In this document: in pieces, positions 1 through 6,356 of the stretch
Layout: the number at the start of each line of letters is the position of its first letter
Numbering within the stretch: position 1 is the first letter of the stretch
Source: DRLZ01 sp036478815
GTDB taxonomy: Bacteria; Pseudomonadota; Gammaproteobacteria; Methylococcales; DRLZ01
Direction: 5' to 3'
DNA length: 10,167 bases
Assembly: GCA_036478815.1 (NCBI GenBank)
Contig: JAZGEP010000300.1
Coordinates: 1-10,167, forward strand
The notes under the pieces: generated by a model
What the model saw: the letters and a program-made list of their open reading frames with translations, nothing else
The model's database searches: none
Told to the model about the DNA's origin: nothing
Translations under genes and position numbers: made by a program

Positions 1-127
1 GTCTTTTTGTCCGTCTTCCGCGTTGTAGAAACAGTTGCGTAGCTTGCTATGCGCCTATTTCTACGCCTTGAAGACGAACAAAAATCCTGCGTCAAACTTT
101 CGTATATTATTAAATCCTCGCTCCTAA
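1..127. repeat. Dispersed foldback repeat, copy 1 (left end cut by the window edge)
   Basis: This copy forms a strong nested hairpin. The outer stem TTTTTGTCCGTCTTC (4-18) pairs with GAAGACGAACAAAAA (70-84) at 14 of 15 positions. An inner stem GTAGAAA (25-31) pairs with TTTCTAC (58-64), and the tip GCGTAGC (37-43) pairs with GCTATGC (46-52) with one G-T pair. A tail (about 90-127, GTCAAACTTTCGTA then CCTCGCTCCTAA) closely matches the tail of the copy at 6147-6302. There the tail pairs with a head sequence; the head of this copy would lie outside the window. No coding potential is seen. The structure is read directly; calling it a non-autonomous mobile or REP-like element is inference. Confidence 0.8.
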
Positions 128-222
128 AACAGGCGTTTAGATTAAGTTTGCAACTGTTTTCTGATGCTGTTGAGGAACCGAAAGGCAAGTAGGCTTCGGG
201 TAATATTGAATCCTCACTCCTT
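128..222. repeat. Degenerate foldback repeat remnant with orphan tail
   Basis: The segment 201-222 (TAATATTGAATCCTCACTCC plus TT) matches the tails of the copies ending at 127 and 6302 (TATTRAATMCTCRCTCCTAA), so it marks the end of another member of the same family. The preceding bases do not show the conserved loop. They contain only a weak hairpin, ACCGAA near 177 against TTCGGGT near 195, so this copy is either internally deleted or a divergent subfamily. No open reading frame of note is present. The tail match is clear; the left boundary is uncertain. Confidence 0.45.
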
Positions 223-338
223 AAGGAGTTATTACCAAACAATCTCAATTGTTACGTAGATTAACCATGCGCCTCTTGAGATAATTCGGTTAGAAACAAA
301 AATACAGCGCAACTTTGTTCTATGTATTCCGTCAAGCA
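223..338. repeat. Dispersed foldback repeat, divergent copy
   Basis: The loop core CATGCGCCTC (near 266-275) is shared with the other copies. It is flanked by the stem TCTCAA (243-248) and TTGAGA (276-281), with weaker outward pairing (ACCAAACAA against TTCGGTTAG). The CAAAAAT motif follows the stem, and the tail GTATTCCGTCAAGC (324-337) parallels the tail of the copy at 8111-8258. It abuts the preceding remnant at a perfect 14-bp palindrome ACTCCTTAAGGAGT (216-229), as if two elements lie end to end. The left half is more decayed than in the other copies. Confidence 0.6.
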
Positions 339-523
339 TAAATTGTAGCTACTCGGCGTAATCTGTAACCCAGATTGGCCTTTTATCTACAAGAGTAAGG
401 TGAAAGCGAGGGTTTACAGGTGTAAATGAGCACTTTCAACAAAGCTATTGGACAAAATAAAGGGTAAGCTGAGTAGTTACCATTTAATTAACGATTGTTT
501 TACCAACATTTAAGGAATCAGGG
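339..523. other. Non-coding leader of the bat operon with a long-range inverted repeat
   Basis: This gene-free stretch separates the repeats from the moxR start. GTAGCTACTCGGC (345-357) is the reverse complement of GCTGAGTAGTTAC (468-480) at 11 of 13 positions. Inside it, CTGTAACCC (363-371) faces GGGTTTACAG (411-420), and a small hairpin AATCTG-TAACC-CAGATT occupies 360-376. This could be a worn foldback element or a structured 5' leader. I could not identify a convincing sigma-70 promoter; TTGGAC at 448 is -35-like but lacks a good -10 at the right spacing. A ribosome-binding site AAGGA lies at 512-516. Confidence 0.4.
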
Positions 524-529
524 TTGAAC

Positions 530-1546
530 ATGGAAACATCAGTCGAACAAAATCAACCTACGCTTACTGATACTAACGTATCACCACAGCAAGCAATCCT
601 TCATTTGCAATCTTATGCAAACACCTATGTGATTGGTCAGGATAAACTGATCGAACGCATGATGATAGCATTACTGGCAGATGGACATCTCCTAGTTGAA
701 GGCGCTCCAGGGTTGGCGAAAACACGCGCCATTCAGGTGATGAGTCGCGGCATTGATGCCGATTTTCATCGTGTTCAGTTTACTCCAGATTTGTTACCCG
801 CAGATTTGACCGGCACTGAAGTCTATCGGCAGCAGGACGGTACTTTTAAGTTTAAACCAGGCCCATTGTTTCATAATTTGATTCTGGCTGACGAAATCAA
901 TCGTGCACCCGCGAAGGTTCAAGCTGCCTTGCTTGAAGCGATGGCTGAACGCCAAATTACAGTTGGACGCAAAACCTACAAATTGCCGAAGCTGTTTTTG
1001 GTAATGGCAACCCAGAATCCAATTGAGCAAGAGGGAACTTATCCTCTACCTGAAGCTCAGCTAGATCGTTTTCTGCTCCACGTCAAAATCGATTATCCTG
1101 AAAAACATTACGAAAAAGAGATATTGTTACTGGCACGTGCTGAAGCGATGCAACAAGACAAAAAAATAGTCAGTGAATTTACCCCATTATCACAGGATGT
1201 TTTGCTCTCAGCGCGACAAAAAGTGTTAGAAATGCATATGGCCTCAGAGCTTGAGGATTATCTATTGGCTTTGATTGCCGCAACACGTAATCCTGGTGCG
1301 TATAACCAGGAATTAGCTCAGACATTGCAGTACGGTGCCAGCCCGCGCGCCACAATTGCGCTGGATCGCTGTTCGCGGGCGCGTGCATGGCTGCATCAAC
1401 GTGAATATGTCACCCCTGAAGATATTCAAGACGTTGCTTACGATATTTTGCGTCATCGCTTAATACTCTCATACGAAGCCGAAGCCGAAGGGATTACCAC
1501 TGATCAGGTGATTTCCAAGATTATTCAGACAGTCGGAGTACCATAA
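530..1546 (+). CDS. moxR: MoxR-family AAA+ ATPase
   Basis: This is a cytoplasmic AAA+ ATPase of the MoxR family, thought to act as a chaperone-like partner of the VWA proteins encoded downstream. From the ATG at 530 the protein is 338 residues, normal for the family. Visible motifs are Walker A GAPGLAKT (about residues 58-65), Walker B LILADEINRAP (about 117-127, with the Asp-Glu pair), sensor 1 region ATQNP (about 160), the EAQLDRF stretch (about 175-181) and sensor 2 region GASPRA near residue 276. The start is ambiguous. A TTG at 524 sits 7 nt after AAGGA and adds two residues; I prefer the ATG at 530, although its spacing from AAGGA is long (13 nt). It is the first gene of the operon, ending 3 nt before the DUF58 gene. 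Family assignment is secure; the cellular substrate is unknown. Confidence 0.95.
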   Translation: METSVEQNQPTLTDTNVSPQQAILHLQSYANTYVIGQDKLIERMMIALLADGHLLVEGAPGLAKTRAIQVMSRGIDADFHRVQFTPDLLPADLTGTEVYRQQDGTFKFKPGPLFHNLILADEINRAPAKVQAALLEAMAERQITVGRKTYKLPKLFLVMATQNPIEQEGTYPLPEAQLDRFLLHVKIDYPEKHYEKEILLLARAEAMQQDKKIVSEFTPLSQDVLLSARQKVLEMHMASELEDYLLALIAATRNPGAYNQELAQTLQYGASPRATIALDRCSRARAWLHQREYVTPEDIQDVAYDILRHRLILSYEAEAEGITTDQVISKIIQTVGVP

Positions 1547-1549
1547 CCG

Positions 1550-2554
1550 GTGGTTGCACCAGTATCCTCTGATGCTGCACCATTGTTTCAACCGCAGTCT
1601 GATAAACCGGGCGATGGTGTTGTTCTCAGCTCATTGTCATCTTTGATCCGTCTAAGTGTGCAAGGTTCGCGGCTGGCAGTGCCGCAACGCCATGTTCGTG
1701 CACAACAATCTGGTCAACGACTTTCCAGGTTGAAAGGCCGAGGCATGGAGTTCGATGAAGTGCGTCCTTATATGCCTGGTGACGATGTACGCTATCTGGA
1801 TTGGCGGGTAACTGCTCGCACTGGCAAAGCTCACAGCAAATTGTTTCGCGAAGAGCGCGAACGACCCATTCTGGTTTCAGTCGATTATCGAAACCCGATG
1901 TTTTTTGCCAGTAAAGGTGTGTTTAAATCTGTTCTGGCAGCTCGCCTGGCATCAATGTTGGCATGGATGGGCAATAGTGATGGCGATCGGGTTGGTGGAC
2001 AAGTATTCACAAATCAAAATCTACATGACTACAAACCACAAAAAGGGCGTCATAATGTGCTGCGCTTGCTCAATGACCTGGCTGAACATTCAACCCCACC
2101 ATGGCTAGATCACAAGCAGGATCAACAACTGTCTGGTAATAGTCGTAGTGAAAGCATCACTGATTCACCACCATTGCAGCACGCATATCAGCGCTTGGCA
2201 AGACATGCGCGCCCCGGCACAATGGTTTTCCTGATTAGTGATTTCCGCGATTGGGATAATGCAACTCGCCTTCAGGTGACTCGCATAGCGAGACATAGTG
2301 ATGTGGTGTTGATTTTCATTTACGATCCATTAGAAGCCAATCTTCCCTCTGGAAAGCGATTAAAGTTTACTGACGGAACGCAGTTGGCTGTTGTTGACAC
2401 CTCTTCAGAAATCACAACAGAGCATTACAAACAAAATTTTTTCAGTCGAAAAACCAGCATTGAGCATTACGCGCGTTCCAATAAAATACCATTTATAAGC
2501 TGTTCGACTATTGATAATCCATTCACTGTATTGATGGCGAACTTATCCCGATAA
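1550..2554 (+). CDS. DUF58 domain-containing protein
   Basis: This 334-residue protein carries the hallmark DUF58 block, KGRGMEFDEVRPYMPGDDVR followed by YLDWR (about residues 62-85), and a VWA-like fold around it. No membrane segment or signal peptide is evident, so it is probably cytoplasmic and works beside MoxR, as DUF58 proteins commonly do. The position of the first metal-binding motif reads VDYRNPM (about 111-117), lacking the serines of a canonical DxSxS MIDAS, so metal-dependent adhesion by this domain is doubtful; this is frequent in DUF58 proteins. A second acidic position occurs in LISDFRD (about 228-234). The start is a GTG 3 nt after the moxR stop, with GGAG at 1535-1538 as a somewhat distant ribosome-binding site. 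The next gene begins 3 nt after its stop. Family certain, function inferred. Confidence 0.92.
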   Translation: MVAPVSSDAAPLFQPQSDKPGDGVVLSSLSSLIRLSVQGSRLAVPQRHVRAQQSGQRLSRLKGRGMEFDEVRPYMPGDDVRYLDWRVTARTGKAHSKLFREERERPILVSVDYRNPMFFASKGVFKSVLAARLASMLAWMGNSDGDRVGGQVFTNQNLHDYKPQKGRHNVLRLLNDLAEHSTPPWLDHKQDQQLSGNSRSESITDSPPLQHAYQRLARHARPGTMVFLISDFRDWDNATRLQVTRIARHSDVVLIFIYDPLEANLPSGKRLKFTDGTQLAVVDTSSEITTEHYKQNFFSRKTSIEHYARSNKIPFISCSTIDNPFTVLMANLSR

Positions 2555-2557
2555 CAC

Positions 2558-3052
2558 ATGGAACAACAATTACTTCCAATAAAAGATATCCATTTGCCTT
2601 CGGAGATTAGTTGGTGGCCTTTAGCAATTGGCTGGTGGATTGTGCTTGGATTGTTACTGCTAATGGTGATGGTTTGGCGATTTCGCCATCAAATACGCAG
2701 CTGGTTTACGCCCGGTGTAAGGAGTATCGCATTACGCCAACTTGATGAGATTGTCCGCAACAAACACCTCAGCACCCAACAAAAAGTACAGCGTATCTCT
2801 CAATTACTGCGTCAGAGTGCGATTAGTAATGGTTTGCGTGATCAGGTTGCTGGTCTTACTGGCGAGCAATGGTTGCAATTTCTTGATAATGATAATCCTC
2901 AGAAGCCTTTTTCCACAGGAATTGGGCGCTCTTTGCTTGATGCTCCTTATCGCCCGAATGCTGAACTGGATATTGATACATTGGTTGCGTTGACGCGCGA
3001 TTGGCTAAAACAAACTATCAAGCGCTTGCCAAGTAAAGTGGACAATCAATAA
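2558..3052 (+). CDS. DUF4381 domain-containing membrane protein
   Basis: This small protein of 164 residues has one clear transmembrane segment (about residues 19-41, rich in W, L, I, V and M) and a basic segment just after it (RFRHQIR), which suggests the bulk of the C-terminal part faces the cytoplasm. Two stretches are typical of DUF4381: LTGEQWLQFLD (about 100-110) and LLDAPYRP (about 126-133). Members are nearly always found between a DUF58 gene and a VWA gene in proteobacterial Bat clusters, exactly as here. It probably acts as a membrane adaptor for the complex, but no biochemical role is established. It starts 3 nt after the DUF58 stop and ends 4 nt before batA. No strong ribosome-binding site is visible, which fits translational coupling. 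Confidence 0.88.
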   Translation: MEQQLLPIKDIHLPSEISWWPLAIGWWIVLGLLLLMVMVWRFRHQIRSWFTPGVRSIALRQLDEIVRNKHLSTQQKVQRISQLLRQSAISNGLRDQVAGLTGEQWLQFLDNDNPQKPFSTGIGRSLLDAPYRPNAELDIDTLVALTRDWLKQTIKRLPSKVDNQ

Positions 3053-3056
3053 CAGC

Positions 3057-4046
3057 ATGCTGGAAGTAATCTGGCCGTGGGCCGTTTTGGCATTACCGCT
3101 CCCGTGGCTGGTACGTCACTTTGTTAAATCAGATCGGACTACACAAGATGCAGCGTTACGAGCGCCATTTCTGGATGAGCTGCAACCAATAGCAATCAAG
3201 CGCCGCAGTCGAATGGCCAAAGGAGTCTGGTTATTGTTGATTGCAGTCATCGCATGGCTGTTATTAATTTTTGCTGCAGCACGTCCTCAATGGGTTGGCG
3301 AACCAATACAGCAAACGTCGAGTAGTCGAGACTTGATGATAGCAGTTGATCTTTCTGGCAGTATGCAGGAAAAAGACTTCATGATCGAAGACCAATGGGT
3401 TGATCGACTCACCGCAACTCAATGGGTTGCGAGCCGTTTTATTCAACGCAGACATGGTGATCGTATCGGTTTGATCTTGTTTGGTGATCAAGCATATCTG
3501 CAAGCACCTCTCACTCAGGATCGTAAAACAGTTCTACAATTTCTCAGTGAGGCTGAAATTGGACTGGCGGGAAAACAAACTGCAATTGGCGATGCCATTG
3601 GACTCGCTGTCAAACGATTAAAGAATCACCCATCAGATGATCGTGTACTGATTCTGTTGACAGATGGTGCCAATTCCGCTGGCGCAGTGTCGCCATTACA
3701 AGCGGCTGATCTTGCCAAACAATACAGGATTAAAATCTACACGATTGGCATTGGCGCTGATGAAATTGTTGTGCGTGATTTTTTCGGCAGTCGTCGCGTC
3801 AACCCGTCTGCCGATCTGGATGAAAAAACCTTGACTGAAATTGCAGAAAAAACGGATGGTCGATACTTTCGGGCTCGCAATCTAACTGCTTTTGAAGAGA
3901 TTTATCGATTAATTGATACAATGGAACCTGTCGAGCAAGAAGCTGAATTTTTCAGACCCAGAACCGAGCTCTACTATTGGCCGCTGGCAATTGCTATGGT
4001 GTTGGTTACCAGTCTTGGTTTGGTAAAACTGATCAGGAATGATTGA
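3057..4046 (+). CDS. batA: VWA domain-containing membrane protein BatA
   Basis: This 329-residue protein has the standard BatA plan: N-terminal hydrophobic segments (about residues 5-22 and 57-75), a von Willebrand factor A domain (about 91-290) and a C-terminal membrane segment (about 307-325). The metal-ion-dependent adhesion site is complete: DLSGS (98-102), T175 in KQTAIGDA, and D203 in LLTDGAN. It should therefore bind a divalent cation and contact a partner through it. The RPQWVGEP stretch after the second hydrophobic segment is also typical of the family. The start codon lies 4 nt after the DUF4381 stop. The TGA stop overlaps the next start by one base (TGATG), a sign of coupled translation. 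Its role in envelope integrity or oxidative-stress tolerance is family knowledge and unproven for this organism. Confidence 0.95.
   Translation: MLEVIWPWAVLALPLPWLVRHFVKSDRTTQDAALRAPFLDELQPIAIKRRSRMAKGVWLLLIAVIAWLLLIFAAARPQWVGEPIQQTSSSRDLMIAVDLSGSMQEKDFMIEDQWVDRLTATQWVASRFIQRRHGDRIGLILFGDQAYLQAPLTQDRKTVLQFLSEAEIGLAGKQTAIGDAIGLAVKRLKNHPSDDRVLILLTDGANSAGAVSPLQAADLAKQYRIKIYTIGIGADEIVVRDFFGSRRVNPSADLDEKTLTEIAEKTDGRYFRARNLTAFEEIYRLIDTMEPVEQEAEFFRPRTELYYWPLAIAMVLVTSLGLVKLIRND
4035..4038 (+). promoter_or_regulatory. Ribosome-binding site deciding the batBC start
   Basis: AGGA lies 7 nt before the ATG at 4046 and only 4 nt before the TTG at 4043. The spacing favours the ATG, whose first base is the last base of the batA stop codon. 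Confidence 0.6.
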
Positions 4047-5821
4047 TGAATTTCGCTGATTTTCATTTTCTGCGTCCATACTGGTTGCTGGCATTGATTC
4101 CTTTGGCTGGCTATGTCTATGCTTTGTATCATCGTCGTCTCAAACAAGGCAGCTGGGCAGAGGTTTGTGATCCTCAATTATTGGACTGGCTGCTGGTTGA
4201 CAAACCTGTCAAACGTCGCAGTTATACATTGAGCTGGATAGTGCTCGGGGGAATAATCGCAATCTTGTCAGTGGCTGGCCCGAGCTGGGAAAAACTCCCT
4301 GTTCCGGTGTTTCGTAACCAGTCTGCATTGGTCATTGTTCTGGATTTGTCAGAATCAATGTATGCCAATGATTTAAAGCCTAACAGGATTGCCCATGCGC
4401 GCTTTAAAATAATTGATATTCTTAAACAGCGCAAAGATGGTCATTCTGCCCTGATTGCCTATTCTGACGCTGCATTTGTAGTAACACCACTTTCTTCAGA
4501 CGCGGAAACGATTATTCATCAGCTCAACGTTCTGGAACCGAATTTGATGCCTGGTAAAGGAAATGATGCAAAAGCTGGCTTGAAGAAGGCAGCCAAATTA
4601 CTCAAACAAGCCAATGTTAGAAATGGACAAGTTTTGTTGGTAACTGATGGTGGCGATGATAATCAATCTAAAGTGAAGAAGGCAGCCAAGCGACTAGCCA
4701 AACAAGGGCATCAATTATTCATTCTTGGTGTTGGTACAGAAGCGGGCGCCCCAATTCCTCAGCCCGGAGGCTTTCTCCTGGATGAGAAGGGATCAATATT
4801 AATTCCACAGTTAGACCAATCTGCTTTAAAAGCCATGGCTGAAGCCGGACACGGTGTTTATCGAACCAATCGTTCAGACAATACCGACATCAAACAACTA
4901 TTGGATGCAATTGACAAATCTGCGAGAACAGATATTTCTGAGAAAGCGATTTCTGAAATTAGTCGATGGAAAGATCAAGGACCCTGGTTGGTATTGTTGT
5001 TATTACCGTTTGCTGCAATGATTTTTAGAAAAGGTTATTTTATTATCGTATTAGGGGTGATGATCGGGGTCAGTCCCGATAGTTATGCGCTTGGTTGGAA
5101 TGATTTATGGCACAATGCAGATCAGCGAGGTCAACAAGCGTTTAACAAAAAAAAATATGATGCGGCAGCCAAAAATTTTAATTCACCACAGTGGAAAGCA
5201 GCGTCTCAATACCGCGCAGGAAATCATGACAAGGCCACAGAAATACTCAAAAAATTATCGCCCACCAGTGAAAACCTATACAATCTTGGCAATGCTCAGG
5301 CACGCCAGAATCAACTTGAAGATGCTTTAAAAAGCTACCAGCAAGCACTCAAAGAAAATCCGCAACACGAAGACGCGCAACACAACAAACAAATCGTGGA
5401 GCAAGCTTTAAAAGAACAACAAAAGCAACAACAGGATCAGAATCAAGAATCTGATAATCAATCAGATGCACAAGATCAACAACAATCTGATGATTCACAA
5501 CAACAGCAGAAAGATCAGCAGCAAAACGATAACAGTTCTCAACAAGAGCAGCAGAAACAGCAAGAATCATCAAGCAATAATGACACGCAAGAACAAGATG
5601 AAAACGAGGAGCAATCTGAACAACAAAATAAAGCAGAATCTGCCGACAATGAAGAGGATAAGGCTCAGCAGGCTGAATCACAAGCAACGAAGCCTAGTGA
5701 TGAGAAACCTTTGGATGAATCAGACCAAGCAACTGAACAATGGTTGCGACGCATCCCTGATGACCCTGGCCGCTTGTTACGACGTAAATTCCAGTACCAG
5801 TATAATCGACAAAATCAATAA
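4046..5821 (+). CDS. batB: BatB-BatC fusion: VWA plus TPR membrane protein
   Basis: This 591-residue protein joins what are separate BatB and BatC proteins in some species. In order it has N-terminal hydrophobic segments (about residues 10-28 and 60-80), a VWA domain (about 94-295), a membrane segment (about 313-345), a TPR-like part (about 355-450, with NLYNLGNAQARQ as a clear TPR), a long low-complexity Q/D/S/N/E tract (about 455-555), and the C-terminal signature WLRRIPDDPGRLLRRKF (about 566-582). The MIDAS has DLSES (about 100-104) and the Asp in VTDGGDD, but the third position, normally T or S, appears to be N (GKGNDAKAG). I chose the ATG at 4046 over an in-frame TTG at 4043 because AGGA at 4035-4038 is 7 nt away. 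It is the last gene of the tight operon; batD follows after 535 nt of repeats. Confidence 0.93.
   Translation: MNFADFHFLRPYWLLALIPLAGYVYALYHRRLKQGSWAEVCDPQLLDWLLVDKPVKRRSYTLSWIVLGGIIAILSVAGPSWEKLPVPVFRNQSALVIVLDLSESMYANDLKPNRIAHARFKIIDILKQRKDGHSALIAYSDAAFVVTPLSSDAETIIHQLNVLEPNLMPGKGNDAKAGLKKAAKLLKQANVRNGQVLLVTDGGDDNQSKVKKAAKRLAKQGHQLFILGVGTEAGAPIPQPGGFLLDEKGSILIPQLDQSALKAMAEAGHGVYRTNRSDNTDIKQLLDAIDKSARTDISEKAISEISRWKDQGPWLVLLLLPFAAMIFRKGYFIIVLGVMIGVSPDSYALGWNDLWHNADQRGQQAFNKKKYDAAAKNFNSPQWKAASQYRAGNHDKATEILKKLSPTSENLYNLGNAQARQNQLEDALKSYQQALKENPQHEDAQHNKQIVEQALKEQQKQQQDQNQESDNQSDAQDQQQSDDSQQQQKDQQQNDNSSQQEQQKQQESSSNNDTQEQDENEEQSEQQNKAESADNEEDKAQQAESQATKPSDEKPLDESDQATEQWLRRIPDDPGRLLRRKFQYQYNRQNQ
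5410..5715 (+). repeat. CAA/CAG-rich low-complexity tract within batBC
   Basis: About 100 codons encode almost only Gln, Asp, Ser, Asn, Glu and Lys, with frequent runs of CAA and CAG. Such linkers are common after the TPR part of BatB-BatC proteins and are probably disordered in the periplasm or cytoplasm. The tract keeps its reading frame throughout, so it is under coding constraint. It is also a likely place for length variation by slippage between strains. Confidence 0.7.
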
Positions 5822-5825
5822 GGAT

Positions 5826-6134
5826 CATGCATGAAACAACTTCAACAACTGGTGTAGTTTTTTGTCTTCGAGACGCAGAAATTGGCACATAGCGCTAGGA
5901 GGCTGTCCGAGAATAGAAGCCGTAGCGAGGGAAAGCGGTTTTGAGTCCATTGTTTCGATTAAATGAGGCCAATACTTGCTGTATTGAACGAATTTAATCG
6001 GAAAAATGGGTCAAAATCCGCTTTTCCGCAGTAGGCTTTCTATTCTCGGACAGCCTCCTAGGAGTGTCTATGTATTTCTGTAATGCTTAAGACGGCAAAA
6101 AAACAAATCTGTTGTTGAAATTATTGTATGTATG
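5826..6134. repeat. Dispersed foldback repeat interrupted by a MITE
   Basis: Removing the inserted 161-bp element and one TA leaves a foldback of about 146 bp. The outermost arms CATGCATGAAACAAC (5826-5840) and TTATTGTATGTATG (6121-6134) pair imperfectly. TTCAACAAC (5841-5849) pairs perfectly with GTTGTTGAA (6111-6119). TTTTTTG (5858-5864) faces CAAAAAA (6096-6102), GTCTT faces AAGAC, and CAGAAAT (5876-5882) faces ATTTCTG (6074-6080). Near the tip, ACATAG faces CTATGT. The order of these blocks is the same as in the copies at 1 and 10041. It begins 4 nt after the batBC stop codon, so the hairpin would lie directly in the operon transcript. Confidence 0.75.
5898..6058. mobile_element. 161-bp MITE, full-length foldback with TA target duplication
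   Basis: The left end GGAGGCTGTCCGAGAATAG (5898-5916) is the perfect inverse of CTATTCTCGGACAGCCTCC at the right end (6040-6058). Similarity between the arms continues inward almost to the centre: AAGCGG against CCGCTT, then GATTAAAT (5957-5964) against ATTTAATC (5992-5999). It ends in the perfect tip CAATAC-TTGCT-GTATTG (5970-5986). The element is bounded by TA on both sides (5896-5897 and 6059-6060), and closing it up restores a CTAG sequence. It has no open reading frame, so it would need a transposase supplied in trans. TA duplication at CTAG suggests an IS630/Tc1-mariner-type enzyme; that family call is inference from target site alone. Confidence 0.85.
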
Positions 6135-6146
6135 TTCTTAAAGAAT

Positions 6147-6302
6147 AAGGACTCAATGCAATACGAATTTTGACTGGTCTTTATGTCCGTCTTCTGCGTT
6201 CTGATAACAGTTGCGTAGCTTGCTAAGTGCCTGTCACTACGCCTTGAAGACAAACAAAAACCCAGTGTCAAACTTTCGTATAGTATTGAATACTCACTCC
6301 TA
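6147..6302. repeat. Dispersed foldback repeat, complete copy upstream of batD
   Basis: This copy shows both ends of the longer subfamily. The head AAGGACTCAATGCAATACGA (6147-6166) plus TTTTGAC pairs imperfectly with the tail, in which GTCAAACTTTCGTA is followed by TATTGAATACTCACTCC (to about 6300). The core has GTCTTC (6189-6194) facing GAAGAC (6246-6251). Its loop, with CAGTTGCGTAGCTTGCTA, is nearly identical to copy 1 at the start of the window. The inner stem is weaker here than in copy 1, with CTGATAACAG against CTGTCACTAC. It ends about 55 nt before the batD start codon, so it could affect batD expression, but no direct evidence for this is visible. Confidence 0.8.
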
Positions 6303-6356
6303 AACAAGAGCTGATTTTTCAGTTTTATTAATCAATACCGACGTTATATTTAGTGT

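Noticed and set aside
1..96. Hairpins as Rho-independent terminators
   Set aside because: In these repeats the T run precedes the stem and the A run follows it on both strands, the opposite of a terminator, and the T and A runs pair with each other as part of the stem.
1..345. CRISPR array or integron attC cassette array
   Set aside because: Copies are not evenly spaced, the repeated part is about 150 bp with variable stems, and no cas or integrase gene is present. The attC core site sequences were not recognised.
448..488. Sigma-70 promoter for the bat operon from TTGGAC
   Set aside because: No acceptable -10 hexamer lies 16-18 nt downstream; the TTTAAT at 483 has no matching -35.
5349..5687. 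Minus-strand open frame of 112 codons opposite the Q-rich tract
   Set aside because: It is the shadow of CAA/CAG repeats read in reverse (Leu/Val-rich), not an independent gene.
5466..5834. Plus-strand open frame of 122 codons inside batBC
   Set aside because: It is an out-of-frame reading of the low-complexity tract, giving Asn/Lys/Met-rich sequence without any domain.
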